From Chitinophagales bacterium (GTDB lineage: Bacteria > Bacteroidota > Bacteroidia > Chitinophagales > UBA10324): a stretch of DNA of 41,128 bases. A program made the translations under genes and the position numbers. Positions 1 to 8,554 of the stretch are shown piece after piece. How positions within the stretch are numbered: position 1 is the first letter of the stretch; every line of letters begins with the position of its first letter. The DNA lies in assembly GCA_025057275.1 (NCBI GenBank), contig JANWXQ010000077.1:1-41128 (forward strand), read 5' to 3'. Under the pieces are notes generated by a model. That model was given only the letters and a program-made list of their open reading frames with translations. It was not told the origin of the DNA and did no database searches.

Positions 1-363
1 GCGCCGGTTGTCATCGGGCGCGACCACCTGGACGCAGGCAGTGTGGCTTCACCGAACCGGGAAACCGAGGCCATGCTGGACGGCAGCGACGCCATTGCCG
101 ACTGGCCCGTGCTCAATGCTTTGATCAACACGGCCGGTGGCGCCAGTTGGGTAAGCCTGCATCACGGCGGCGGGGTGGGCATGGGCTATTCCCTTCATGC
201 CGGCATGGTCATCGTGTGCGATGGCACTGAAGCCGCCGACCATCGCCTGCGGCGCGTGCTGCATAACGATCCCGCCCTGGGCGTCTTAAGGCATGCCGAT
301 GCGGGTTATGAGTTGGCCCAACAGGTCGCCCGCCGATTTAAGCTTTTGCCGGAAGACAAATAG
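1..363 (+). CDS. hutU: Urocanate hydratase, C-terminal fragment
   Basis: The window opens inside this gene; frame 1 is open from base 1 to the TAA at 361-363, giving about 120 residues of the C-terminus. Urocanate hydratase uses tightly bound NAD+ to convert urocanate to imidazolonepropionate, the second step of histidine degradation, in the cytoplasm. The visible part carries the well conserved family segment [15 protein letters not shown] followed by the usual ending with [24 protein letters not shown] at 43 could be mistaken for a start, but the preceding codons ([11 protein letters not shown]) belong to the same conserved protein, so the gene is truncated only by the window edge. It converges with the next gene, 56 bp away, with no clear terminator between them. 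Other hut genes would lie outside the window. Confidence 0.95.
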   Translation, partial: APVVIGRDHLDAGSVASPNRETEAMLDGSDAIADWPVLNALINTAGGASWVSLHHGGGVGMGYSLHAGMVIVCDGTEAADHRLRRVLHNDPALGVLRHADAGYELAQQVARRFKLLPEDK

Positions 364-419
364 ATTTTCTTACTATATTGGGTAAAAATAGATGATGACC
401 AGCCTGAATGCCTGGCACA

Positions 420-2282
420 TTAATCTTTAATAACTGTCCGGGTCCACTGAGTGATAGTGTCGTTAATGCGAATGACGTACATGCCAGGTGCCCAGCGTTC
501 TGTTGCCAGTACAAAAGTTGTTTCCACCTGCCAGCCTCCGGAAAACAACTTTTTTCCGGACAGGTCATAAACTTCAACCTGCTTTGGCCGGTTGTTGGGT
601 ACAGAAAACGAAAGCGTAATGCTGTTTTGGAATGGATTGGGAAAAGCAGCCAATGCGGAAACGTTATCCAGTACATCGCCCTCACGGGCAGGGACGGTGT
701 GGGTTAAGGTAGCGGTATAGGCTGATGACGTTTTGTCGGGGTCGCATTTGGCTTTTACTTTCCATTTGTACGTTCCGGGGGAAAGTAGAAGCGTTTGTGA
801 AGCAACGGTGGGTTCATAGGTGGTGTAGGATCCCCCGACAGGTTTTACCTTAAATACATAACTCTTAGCACCGGGCACCAGGTCCCAATCAAATCGGGAA
901 AAGCCGGAGAAACCGTACATGTAAGCCATGGGATTTTGGGGAACAATGCAACTCAGGGCGCCTAGTTTGGCTACCCAGATTTGCTCTCCCGGATAGGCAT
1001 TCGTTACCTGGCCATTGGACGAATTGGTGGTGGCTGCCATCATCCAGTATCCATCGGCAGTACCGATGATTTTGGCAGACCCATCCACGCAACCTCCGCC
1101 GTAAGATCCTTCCCATTTGATTTTTTTGCCTGATGCCGATAGGTTTAACAGCCAAAGATCTGGTAAAACCCCAAAGCAGGATTCTTCACCTGCCCAATAG
1201 CCGGAGCCTTTGACATGCACTCCGGCAGCGCTGTTCGATCCGATGAGGGTAAAGGTTCCGTCGGCGTTTTGCATTATATCATAAGCTTCCTCATAGCCCC
1301 CGACTAAGCCGCTTCCATAGGTATAGGCCCACACTTTGGATCCACTGGAATTCAGTTTCATGATCCATGCGGCGCCATTGGTGGCATGGGTATTACCGGA
1401 GAAATCATGATCTGTGGAAAAGGTGGTGCCGCAGATGATGAGCTTTCCGTCGGCCAGCTCCAGTGCCGATTTGGCATAGTCGCCGCTGCTGCCGCCAAAG
1501 GTTTTTATCCAGACTATCGTTCCCGCAGAGTTCAGCTTGGCGACGAATACATCCACGCCGCCTTTGTTGGAAGGCATGTCGCCATCGGAGGAATAAGTGT
1601 CGCCAACGATCAGGTAACCCCCGTCGGCCAGCTGGATGACGTGTTGGGCTATATCATTGTTGGAGCCACCAATACATTTTTTGAATGCTTCACCGGCAGG
1701 ATAAGCCAGCACCCAGGCATCCATCATGCCGTGATTGCCGGTAACGTCGCCATCGGTGCTTTTGGTGCCGCCACAGATTACATAACCGCTTGCTCCGGCT
1801 TTGGCAATATGGCGCGCTTCATCGAGCTGGCTTCCTCCCAGACAGATATTGGAGCCATAGGAGGTTTGAAAAAGGGAGTCGGCAAAGGCAAGATAAATGT
1901 CGCCCAGCCCTTTATAATCACTCCATGGAGAGTACGTATTGGCAGCAATCACCAGATCACCGGTGGGCAGTTGCATGAGGCCGACGGGCTTATCGTCGCT
2001 GACTCCGCCTATGACCCCATCCCGCACTTTTACGCCGCCGGCGCTGATGCGCAATAGCCAGATATCGTAGGCCAATGTAGGCTCCGACACATCTCCGTCA
2101 TCAGAAAATGCTTCGCCTGTCACTACATAGCTTCCGGTGGCTTCCTGGAGCAAGTCGGCAAGTTTTTCAGACAAGGAGCCGCCCCAGGCTTTCTCAAATT
2201 CGATAACGGGGGCCTGGGCATCGGCCGTGAAGTGTATAACCCAGAAGAAAAGAAGTGCCAGGATTGGGCGTTTTTGTTTCAT
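420..2282 (-). CDS. T9SS-exported propeller-like repeat protein
   Basis: A 620-residue secreted protein. The open frame extends to 2357, but the ATG at 2282 begins a clean signal peptide (MKQKRPILALLF then cleavage after TADA), so this start is preferred. The body holds degenerate repeats of about 50-60 residues built around GGS...D.A, ADGGYLI.G and VAKLN..G, a pattern common in predicted beta-propellers of Bacteroidota. A fibronectin-like segment lies at about 445-530 and a type A sorting domain at about 542-620 (FPNPF, VYDLSGKKL, PGMYVIRI). The sorting domain is known to direct proteins through the type IX system to the outer surface. No enzymatic motif is visible, so the function is unknown; binding or adhesion is a guess. 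It is transcribed towards hutU and has its own AT-rich upstream region. Confidence 0.85.
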   Translation of the reverse strand: MKQKRPILALLFFWVIHFTADAQAPVIEFEKAWGGSLSEKLADLLQEATGSYVVTGEAFSDDGDVSEPTLAYDIWLLRISAGGVKVRDGVIGGVSDDKPVGLMQLPTGDLVIAANTYSPWSDYKGLGDIYLAFADSLFQTSYGSNICLGGSQLDEARHIAKAGASGYVICGGTKSTDGDVTGNHGMMDAWVLAYPAGEAFKKCIGGSNNDIAQHVIQLADGGYLIVGDTYSSDGDMPSNKGGVDVFVAKLNSAGTIVWIKTFGGSSGDYAKSALELADGKLIICGTTFSTDHDFSGNTHATNGAAWIMKLNSSGSKVWAYTYGSGLVGGYEEAYDIMQNADGTFTLIGSNSAAGVHVKGSGYWAGEESCFGVLPDLWLLNLSASGKKIKWEGSYGGGCVDGSAKIIGTADGYWMMAATTNSSNGQVTNAYPGEQIWVAKLGALSCIVPQNPMAYMYGFSGFSRFDWDLVPGAKSYVFKVKPVGGSYTTYEPTVASQTLLLSPGTYKWKVKAKCDPDKTSSAYTATLTHTVPAREGDVLDNVSALAAFPNPFQNSITLSFSVPNNRPKQVEVYDLSGKKLFSGGWQVETTFVLATERWAPGMYVIRINDTITQWTRTVIKD

Positions 2283-2492
2283 AGGTGTTTTAGTTTTAGT
2301 CAAAGAAATATAACAGGTTAATATTAAGATAATAATAAGCACACATAAAATTAACAATTACTTAACTTAGAAATTTTGGATTGGGAATCATGGCAGTCGG
2401 ATGAGCGAGCACCAAAAAAAGCCGGTTTTCAGGCAAATTGCTGCCCTTTAGTTTTCTAAGATTATCAGGTTAAGGCAGTTTTAACTTGTAGC
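2283..2492. promoter_or_regulatory. AT-rich upstream region with palindrome
   Basis: This 210-bp gap precedes the T9SS protein transcribed leftward from 2282. The part next to the gene (2283-2360) is strongly AT-rich and contains the perfect palindrome TTAATATTAA at 2318-2327. No exact TAnnTTTG element was found on the minus strand; the nearest is TATTTCTTTG, which has too long a spacer. The right half (2361-2492) follows the stop codon of the esterase-like gene and shows no convincing terminator stem. A promoter is expected here but not located. Confidence 0.3.
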
Positions 2493-5237
2493 TTATTCAT
2501 GCTGAATAATCAGCAACTGCTGGCTGGCGCGGTCAGAGGTTGTGCATCGCATCAGATAGCATCCTGCACCAAGAGCATGTCGAAGATCGAGCTCTACAGA
2601 CTGAGAATCAATAGAGGAATTATCGAGCGTTTGGGCAAAAACCAGCCTGCCGCTCAGGTTGAAAATTTTTACGTGCAGCGGTCCGGCGGCGCCATTAGGA
2701 ACTGATAGTTGAAAACGGCCTGAATTGGGATTGGGGTACAAAACGATGTAAAGCGAATCTCCGGTGTTGTTCATCCTGCAGTTTTTGGTCACTTTCACTC
2801 CTGATGACGTTTCGCTGCAGCCGTTGGAATTGGTGACCACCACTTTGTAGGTTCCGGTTTGGGTGGCCGTGTAGGTCATTTGGGTAGCGCCGGAAATGGT
2901 GCTCGTGCCCTTAACCCATTGGTAGCTGAGCCCGCTACCGCTGTTGGCCTGTAAGACAACTGATCCGGTCGCACACAGATCCGTGCTGCCCAACGGAGTG
3001 ATGACTGCATCGGGTTTTTCGTAGCGCTGTACGGAGGTGGCTTCAGAGGTGCTGCTGCACTGCTGGCTATTGGTGACCACCACAGAAAAATTGCCGGATT
3101 CGTTCTTCTTGGTGGAATACGTTTTTCCGGTGGCACCGGCAATTGCTGATCCGTTCTTTAACCATTGGTAGCTGAGCCCGTTTCCGCTGTTGGCCGTGAG
3201 CTTTACTTTTTTTCCTTTACACTCATATACCGTACCGGAAGGCGTTACGGTAGCCGTTACGGTTGATTCATTGACCAGGCCGTCGCAGTCATCGTCAATA
3301 GTGTTGGAGCAGATTTCGGTGGCGCCGGGGTGAACGGAAGCATTTTGATCGTTGCAGTCTCCGCCAGTCGCTACGTAGCCTAAGGGTTTGACATCAGCGT
3401 ACTGAAACACGCTGTTGTTGCCGTAAGTGTCGTTATCCAGATCCTGATACCAAACCGTTTGCTGCTGAGAGGATAGGGTGATGGTGAGTACTGACGTGTC
3501 GCGGTAGATTTTTACTGCGGGAATCACCAGCGCTTTGCCATCATAAACCACCGTGCCCGATTGAATCACTTTATTGTTTCTGACTACCTGATAGGCATAA
3601 GTGGCTCCCGCAGTAAGGGTAAAAGATTGAAGACGACGCGGGGTCACATCGGACGTACAGGAATCGGGATAGACAACCGTGGTGTTGAACATCGCTTTGA
3701 GGTTTCGGACAAAAAGCTTCACCTGCCAGGAAGTGCTCGTTTCGCTGATGTTCGGATTCCAGTCAACGGCGCCGTTCAGCGTTCCGTAAGGTGCACCATC
3801 GTTGCCGTTGCCGTTACCAAAATGTTCATTCAGCGAGCAATAGGTAACGGCCGGAAAAGAAACATTACGGCGAAAGCGATATAAGTCAAAGTTGGCATCT
3901 ACCCATGTTTTTCCGGCACCGTCGTGCGTGCGGTTGTCCCAAAAAAACCAACCGCCAAAGCGGTGCAGGTTAACGGAATCATAGAACTGGGTTTTTTCCG
4001 TCCAGCCGGTTTGTTTGTCCTGCTTGCCGTTGATGCTGTACACAAACGGAAAGCTGCGTTGTGGGTACTTGCCGATCATCCATCCTCCGTTGAGCGCATC
4101 ATAGGTGTTGATGCCCAGATTGGTGGGCAGATTGGAGGCCACAGTGCCCAGGCGGTTGTCCAATTCTTTCCGTTTCTTTTTGCCGGAGTTCAAGGCGCAG
4201 TTAGCCTGCCAATCGTTCTGAAATGCCAGGTTAAAGGTGCCTACGGCCAGCTTGATGGCAGCAATCCGCTCGGGATACGTCAACGCATACATGAAGGCAG
4301 GTGTGCTGCCATCGCTGGTGGCATGCAAGTAAATACGGTTGCTGTCAATGGGCAGGTTGCGGATGGCCCAGTCAATGACCACAGAAACGAACTGCTGCCC
4401 GTGGTTGACATTGCGCCCTGCAGCGGGCGGGGCGCTGTTGTTGGCATTATTAAAAACATCAAATTGTTCGTTAGCGCCCCACCACTCCGAGCTGATGCTG
4501 GTGTCGGGATAAACGCTTTCCACGTTGATGCGCACTTCGTTGTCGTCCACCACGCCGATATTTTCCAGGTAGTGGGTGCCGCCGCCATGGAAAAAAATGC
4601 GAAGCGGATTATTGCCCGAAGCATTGTTCAGAAATACGGCAAAGTCAAAAGCCACAAAGGCTGCGTCCAGCATCAGCGGCAGCCCGGAGGCGTATTTAGA
4701 ACTCAGGAACACCGTGTAAATGTTGATGTTCAGCGGTCCTATCTTTTTGGTTTGCTGAAACACCGGAACGATGCGTGCGGTTTGTTCGGCCACAGGCGAA
4801 GTGAGCGAGTTGCTTCCGGCGATGATCGTTGTGTTTTCCGTGCCGTTGGTCACTGTGGTTACGGCGTAGTAGTAATTACCCGGTGCCAAGGTCAGTCCGA
4901 CAAACAAACCGCTGTTGGCACTTAAGTAGCTGCCGTTGGGGTCAATTTTCAGGTAGCGGGTCGTTTTCTCTGCATAACTCAGACTGTGGTTCACCGATGA
5001 ATTGCTATTAACCTTGCCGAGGTATTCACAGGCAGCAAGCTGCGATCCGCTGGTTATAGGTGCCGTATGCCGATAAATCTTGTAGTAAGCAGAAGCGTTG
5101 TTGATTTCGTTCCAGGTCAGAAACACCTGACCATCCCGCCAAAAACCCTGCAGACCGGTTACGGTCTGAGCCCTGGCAGGGAGAGAAAACCATCCTGCCA
5201 GTACGGCCCAAAGTCCTATGCGAAAAACCGCGCGCAT
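2493..5237 (-). CDS. T9SS-exported esterase-like protein with MopE and Ig domains
   Basis: A 914-residue secreted mosaic starting with a signal peptide (MRAVFRIGLWAVLAG, cleavage after ARA). In order: a fibronectin-like segment (about 25-150); an alpha/beta-hydrolase-like region (about 170-560) with an HGGG oxyanion-type motif and a nucleophile-elbow candidate ATSDG before ALTYPERIAA, as in esterase-D/polyhydroxyalkanoate-depolymerase relatives; a MopE-type putative metal-binding motif (GDCND...PGA.EIC...DDDCDG); two Ig-like repeats, each with the core SYQW; and a type A T9SS sorting domain (YPNPNSGRF). The family elbow is normally GxSxG; here the first Gly is Ala, so activity on an ester is plausible but unproven. 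It lies 62 bp downstream of the asparaginase gene on the same strand and may be co-transcribed with it. It is probably an extracellular polymer-degrading or polymer-binding protein. Confidence 0.8.
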   Translation of the reverse strand: MRAVFRIGLWAVLAGWFSLPARAQTVTGLQGFWRDGQVFLTWNEINNASAYYKIYRHTAPITSGSQLAACEYLGKVNSNSSVNHSLSYAEKTTRYLKIDPNGSYLSANSGLFVGLTLAPGNYYYAVTTVTNGTENTTIIAGSNSLTSPVAEQTARIVPVFQQTKKIGPLNINIYTVFLSSKYASGLPLMLDAAFVAFDFAVFLNNASGNNPLRIFFHGGGTHYLENIGVVDDNEVRINVESVYPDTSISSEWWGANEQFDVFNNANNSAPPAAGRNVNHGQQFVSVVIDWAIRNLPIDSNRIYLHATSDGSTPAFMYALTYPERIAAIKLAVGTFNLAFQNDWQANCALNSGKKKRKELDNRLGTVASNLPTNLGINTYDALNGGWMIGKYPQRSFPFVYSINGKQDKQTGWTEKTQFYDSVNLHRFGGWFFWDNRTHDGAGKTWVDANFDLYRFRRNVSFPAVTYCSLNEHFGNGNGNDGAPYGTLNGAVDWNPNISETSTSWQVKLFVRNLKAMFNTTVVYPDSCTSDVTPRRLQSFTLTAGATYAYQVVRNNKVIQSGTVVYDGKALVIPAVKIYRDTSVLTITLSSQQQTVWYQDLDNDTYGNNSVFQYADVKPLGYVATGGDCNDQNASVHPGATEICSNTIDDDCDGLVNESTVTATVTPSGTVYECKGKKVKLTANSGNGLSYQWLKNGSAIAGATGKTYSTKKNESGNFSVVVTNSQQCSSTSEATSVQRYEKPDAVITPLGSTDLCATGSVVLQANSGSGLSYQWVKGTSTISGATQMTYTATQTGTYKVVVTNSNGCSETSSGVKVTKNCRMNNTGDSLYIVLYPNPNSGRFQLSVPNGAAGPLHVKIFNLSGRLVFAQTLDNSSIDSQSVELDLRHALGAGCYLMRCTTSDRASQQLLIIQHE

Positions 5238-5299
5238 GAGATTGTGGTTCTACGCAGAAGGCAGAAAAAGGTTTGCTTTTTGCAATCGGACCACGAGGG

Positions 5300-5785
5300 T
5301 CATGCTTCCTCAAAAACTCCGGTTTGCCGATTCTTGGTTACGTGTTGCCAGTGGAAATAGCGGCCATTCATGGCCACATAAACACCTTCAGGCAGGGTTT
5401 CGGCAAAGGCCATGGCGCTGCCGAGGTTAAACAGTCCGTCGGAGCTGCCGAATTTATAGGGAATCATGGCTCCGGTGAGCACGATGGTTTTGGGCACCAG
5501 GGCCTGACCCAGAAAGCGGGCCGTTTGTTCCATGGTATCCGTTCCGTGGGTGATGACGATGTGGCGCTCCGGGCAGCTTTGGCAGTGGCTGAGAATTTGC
5601 TCCCGGTGCCTGTCGGTCATTTCCAGCGAATCAATCATCATTAAAGTTTCTATAGTTACCGGTATGGTACATCGCGCCAGACGGAGCATTTCAGGTACAT
5701 GGGTCTGTTTGAAAAATAAAGTGCCCGTCAGCTCATCGTATTCCTTATCAAACGTTCCTCCGGTAACCAAAATCTTCAGTTTCAT
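5300..5785 (-). CDS. Single-domain asparaginase family protein
   Basis: A 161-residue protein matching only the N-terminal catalytic domain of type I/II L-asparaginases, which usually have about 330 residues. The key residues are present: the TGGT motif at 8-11 with nucleophile candidate Thr11, the HGTDTM motif at 80-85 with Thr82 and Asp83, a Lys at 99 before the VLTGAM strand, and SSDGLFN at 114-120. There is no signal peptide, so it should be cytoplasmic. The reading frame ends cleanly at an intact stop with no remnant of the second domain downstream, so this is a short form rather than a frameshifted full-length gene. The C-terminal domain normally completes the active site by subunit contacts, so amidohydrolase activity needs testing. 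It is divergent from the gene at 5914. Confidence 0.85.
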   Translation of the reverse strand: MKLKILVTGGTFDKEYDELTGTLFFKQTHVPEMLRLARCTIPVTIETLMMIDSLEMTDRHREQILSHCQSCPERHIVITHGTDTMEQTARFLGQALVPKTIVLTGAMIPYKFGSSDGLFNLGSAMAFAETLPEGVYVAMNGRYFHWQHVTKNRQTGVFEEA

Positions 5786-5890
5786 GCCAAATCATTTGAA
5801 CAAAGCAAAGAAAAGTTATCCCCTGGGTTTAACGTTGATGCATCCCTGCCGGAAAGTTTCCCACCAGGTACACCACAAATCAACCTGTAC

Positions 5891-5898
5891 TATCTTTC
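5891..5898 (+). promoter_or_regulatory. Candidate -7 element TATCTTTC
   Basis: TATCTTTC differs by one base from the Bacteroidota -7 consensus TAnnTTTG and ends 15 bp before the ATG at 5914. This placement implies a very short leader for the Ycf48-like gene. No TTG-type -33 element is visible at the usual spacing. Confidence 0.4.
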
Positions 5899-5913
5899 TC
5901 ATACATTTCAGCC

Positions 5914-7629
5914 ATGGTGAAACACATCTTTCTTTTACTGAGCCTGCTGGTGATCAGTGGTCTATGCCGCGAAGCATCCGGACAATGGCAAAAGATTTTT
6001 GGTGGCAATCAGGGACCCACGTTGCGCGCTGCCTTTTTTCTGAATGCCCAAACGGGTTACGTGGTGGGAGGTCAGGAATTTTATCCCGGTTCGGCCACCA
6101 TTGTAAAAACCACCAATGGTGGTCTGAGCTGGACAACCCAGGTGGCCGGCATTGACACCGGATTGCGGGCTATTTACTGCCTGGACGAAAACAACTGTAT
6201 TGCCTGCGGCTACGGCGGCTACATCATCAAAACCACCAATGGAGGAGCCACCTGGACCGTAAAACCCAGTGGCACCACCCAAACGCTGCGTTCCATTGAC
6301 TTTATCAGCGCTACTACCGGATTTGTTTGCGGCGGTGCGGGCGTGATTTTGAAAACAACGGATTTCGGCGAAACATGGTCGCCGGTGACCAACAGCGGAA
6401 CCACCCAGGACCTGATTAACATCCGGCTTGCCAGCCCTCAGGTGGGCTATGCCGTATCCAGCACATCTGCATTCAGCAACGGCCTTGTTGTTAAAACCAC
6501 CGATGGCGGCAATAACTGGACGCCCGTTTATACCAACGCTCAGGGGCTGCTGGGCCTGGCTGTTACCGATGAAAACACCGTTTATGCCGGAGGAGGCAAT
6601 AACCAGTTTGCTTCTCCTTCCAACTATGCTTACATCGTGAAAACTACCGATGGCGGGGCAACCTGGACGCAGGTTTATTCCGGTTACTCCCTCCGTGCAT
6701 TCCGCGGCGCACATTTCGTAACGGCGCAGAAAGGGTGGTTTGTTGGCGATCAGGGCTATCTGCTTCGAACCGAAGATGGCGGCGCTTCCTGGATCAACGA
6801 CAGCATTCATCCGCAGGGCCTGCTGGGTATTCATTTTGCCTCTCCGGACACGGGCTACGCCGTAGGTAATCTGGCGCTGATCCTGAAATACGCCAGTTCG
6901 TGCTCCCCTATGAGCGACCTCAGTGATTTTTCCGGTCCGGCATTCCTGTGTACCGGTGACACGGCAAAGTATAGCGTTTTGCCCGTCAGCGGGGCGACCA
7001 GCTACGTCTGGCAGGTGCCGCCGGGTTGTACCATTCTTAGTGGTCAGGGTACCTCCTCTCTTACCTTGCTGGCTGGCCTGCCGTCCGGTACGGTAACGGT
7101 TACGGCTTACAACAGCTGCGACACCACCAACACGCTCTCCCTTCCGTTAACCATCAATCCATCACCTGCCAAGCCTACGATAACATTTTCCAATGGGGTA
7201 CTCACTTCATCGCCTGCCTTAGCCTATCAATGGTACCTGAACGGCTCGGCCATAGCCGGCGCTACGGCGCAGTCGTATATTCCTATGCAAAACGGATTTT
7301 ACCAGGTGGCCGTAACAGAAAACGATTGCAGCGAAATCTCCGATCCTTACCAGGTGGTAGGGGTATCCGACGGGCTACTGACTGAATGGGGCACTGTGCT
7401 GGCTTATCCCAATCCGGTAAAGGATGAATTGACGATCCAACTGCAGCAACCAGCAGAAGGTCGTCTCCTGCTTTTTGACGTCACAGGCAGAGCAGTAGCC
7501 AAACGAGTGGTAAACTCTTCACCCTTTGTGCACCTAAGCCTTTCGGCGCTGCCTGCCGGCATCTATCAAGTGGTTTTGTTCCATGAAGCCGGCCATGTTG
7601 TTTTTACCGTGCCAGTGCTGAAACTTTAA
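5914..7629 (+). CDS. T9SS-exported Ycf48-like beta-propeller protein
   Basis: A 571-residue secreted protein starting at an ATG with a signal peptide (MVKHIFLLLSLLVISGLC, cleavage near ASG). The first two thirds hold at least six copies of a BNR/Ycf48-type repeat, recognisable by KTTNGGLSW, KTTNGGATW, KTTDFGETW, KTTDGGNNW, KTTDGGATW and RTEDGGASW, which should fold as a beta-propeller. A PKD/Ig-like region follows, including the core YQWYLNG near residue 435, and a type A T9SS sorting domain closes the protein (AYPNPVKDE, LFDVTGRAV, PAGIYQVVL). Ycf48 itself is a photosystem II assembly factor; these Bacteroidota proteins share only the repeat fold, so no photosynthetic role is implied. It is followed after 13 bp by the MazG-like gene and the two are probably co-transcribed. 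Confidence 0.85.
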   Translation: MVKHIFLLLSLLVISGLCREASGQWQKIFGGNQGPTLRAAFFLNAQTGYVVGGQEFYPGSATIVKTTNGGLSWTTQVAGIDTGLRAIYCLDENNCIACGYGGYIIKTTNGGATWTVKPSGTTQTLRSIDFISATTGFVCGGAGVILKTTDFGETWSPVTNSGTTQDLINIRLASPQVGYAVSSTSAFSNGLVVKTTDGGNNWTPVYTNAQGLLGLAVTDENTVYAGGGNNQFASPSNYAYIVKTTDGGATWTQVYSGYSLRAFRGAHFVTAQKGWFVGDQGYLLRTEDGGASWINDSIHPQGLLGIHFASPDTGYAVGNLALILKYASSCSPMSDLSDFSGPAFLCTGDTAKYSVLPVSGATSYVWQVPPGCTILSGQGTSSLTLLAGLPSGTVTVTAYNSCDTTNTLSLPLTINPSPAKPTITFSNGVLTSSPALAYQWYLNGSAIAGATAQSYIPMQNGFYQVAVTENDCSEISDPYQVVGVSDGLLTEWGTVLAYPNPVKDELTIQLQQPAEGRLLLFDVTGRAVAKRVVNSSPFVHLSLSALPAGIYQVVLFHEAGHVVFTVPVLKL

Positions 7630-7642
7630 GCGGGATGCGTTC

Positions 7643-7987
7643 ATGAAACAGGAACTCACTCTGGCCCAGGCACAGCAACAGGTAGATGCATGGATCCGCT
7701 CCACCGGTGTGCGTTACTTTAATGAGTTGACCAACATGGCCTTGTTGACGGAAGAGGTGGGGGAGCTGGCCCGCGTGGTGGCCCGCAGCTTTGGGGAACA
7801 GTCATTTAAAAAAGGAGAAAAAGCCAATCTGGCCGATGAAATGGCCGACGTCCTGTTTGTTCTGATTTGCCTGGCCAACCAAACCGGTGTGGATCTGACG
7901 AAGGCCTTTGCGGTGAGTTTGAAAAAGAAAACGCAACGCGACCGGCTCCGGCACCGCCGCAACCTAAAGCTGCAAGGATCCCGCTGA
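7643..7987 (+). CDS. MazG-like nucleotide pyrophosphohydrolase
   Basis: A 114-residue cytoplasmic protein of the all-alpha NTP pyrophosphohydrolase (MazG/dUTPase-like) superfamily. The metal-binding pattern is visible: Glu37, Glu38 and Glu41 in EEVGELA and Glu66 and Asp69 in DEMADVLF, the EExxE...ExxD arrangement that holds magnesium. Family members hydrolyse nucleoside triphosphates, often non-canonical ones, to monophosphate and pyrophosphate, so a house-cleaning role is likely; the exact substrate cannot be read from sequence. The length is normal for a one-domain member. It starts 13 bp after the T9SS propeller gene, but the two proteins have no obvious functional link. Confidence 0.88.
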   Translation: MKQELTLAQAQQQVDAWIRSTGVRYFNELTNMALLTEEVGELARVVARSFGEQSFKKGEKANLADEMADVLFVLICLANQTGVDLTKAFAVSLKKKTQRDRLRHRRNLKLQGSR

Positions 7988-7999
7988 AGATTTTTTTTT

Positions 8000-8007
8000 T
8001 ACATTTG
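8000..8007 (+). promoter_or_regulatory. -7 promoter element TACATTTG
   Basis: TACATTTG is an exact match to the Bacteroidota -7 consensus TAnnTTTG and lies 19 bp before the ATG at 8027, directly after a run of ten T (7991-8000). No clear -33 element is seen. This promoter would transcribe the small Cys-rich gene independently of the MazG-like gene. Confidence 0.6.
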
Positions 8008-8026
8008 TCGCGAAAATCTGACGAAC

Positions 8027-8443
8027 ATGAAAAAACTGATTGCTGTTTTCGCTTTGCTGTTCGCCTGCAGCACCGCATTTGCTCAGTCTGTTTCTGAATC
8101 CGAAAAAACTCCCGCTGCCAAAAGCGGATGCCATTCCATAAAAGCCGATAGCGATAAGAAATGCAGTTCCAGTTCTTCGGCTGCCTTGTGCCCCGGGGCT
8201 AAAGCATCGGCAGTTTCTGACAACACCATGCAGGCCAGTCATGAGCATGCCGGCGCAGTGAAGGATAAAAAGAAGAAATGCAGCAAGAAGCATTGTGGTG
8301 CCGGTTGCAAATGCGCTGAAAACAAAGGCGAAGCCGGTGCGCAGGGTTGTGGCGGAGAAAAGAAGGCTGAAGGAAAAGGCTGCTGTGCCGCGAAAAAGGC
8401 CGAAGTGCCGGCTCCTGCTCAGGAAGCTCCCGACAAGCAGTAA
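8027..8443 (+). CDS. Small Cys/Lys-rich secreted protein
   Basis: A 138-residue protein that I cannot assign to a family. It begins with a signal peptide (MKKLIAVFALLFACSTAFA, cleavage before Q20); an alternative lipoprotein cleavage at LFAC is possible but the motif is poor. The mature part is low-complexity, rich in Lys, Ala, Ser and Glu, with ten cysteines, many paired or near-paired: CSKKHC, CKC, CC. Several His residues lie near the middle (ASHEHAG). Such spacing suggests metal binding or disulfide cross-linking in the periplasm, but this is inference from composition only. The gene is a separate transcription unit, with its own consensus promoter upstream and a strong intrinsic terminator downstream, which supports a real and probably well expressed gene. 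Confidence 0.75.
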   Translation: MKKLIAVFALLFACSTAFAQSVSESEKTPAAKSGCHSIKADSDKKCSSSSSAALCPGAKASAVSDNTMQASHEHAGAVKDKKKKCSKKHCGAGCKCAENKGEAGAQGCGGEKKAEGKGCCAAKKAEVPAPAQEAPDKQ

Positions 8444-8465
8444 TCAGTTTACAGAATGGTTATGC

Positions 8466-8497
8466 AAAGGCATCCCAGCGGATGCCTTTGTTTTTTT
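8466..8497 (+). terminator. Intrinsic terminator after Cys-rich gene
   Basis: A perfect 10-bp stem, AAAGGCATCC paired with GGATGCCTTT around the loop CAGC, is followed by G and seven T. It starts 22 bp after the stop codon of the small Cys-rich gene and isolates it from the helicase gene. Confidence 0.92.
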
Positions 8498-8542
8498 CTT
8501 TCCATGTGCACAAATGGTTCGGCCAACCGATTGCCCTCCGTG

Positions 8543-8550
8543 TAATTTTA
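8543..8550 (+). promoter_or_regulatory. Candidate -7 element TAATTTTA
   Basis: TAATTTTA is one base from the TAnnTTTG consensus and ends only 4 bp before the helicase ATG at 8555. If it is used, transcription would begin at or next to the start codon, giving a leaderless message. It lies between the strong terminator and the gene, where a promoter is required. Confidence 0.35.
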
Positions 8551-8554
8551 GTGC

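Noticed and set aside
2400-2470. Possible terminator downstream of the esterase-like gene on the minus strand
   Set aside because: A seven-T tract is present, but the best preceding stem has only three or four pairs.
3240-3350. Possible link between the MopE motif and the kynurenine genes, since copper-binding MopE contains a kynurenine
   Set aside because: The kynurenine genes act on free kynurenine, whereas the one in MopE is formed in the protein. The short motif here is a generic putative metal-binding motif, so the co-occurrence is coincidental.
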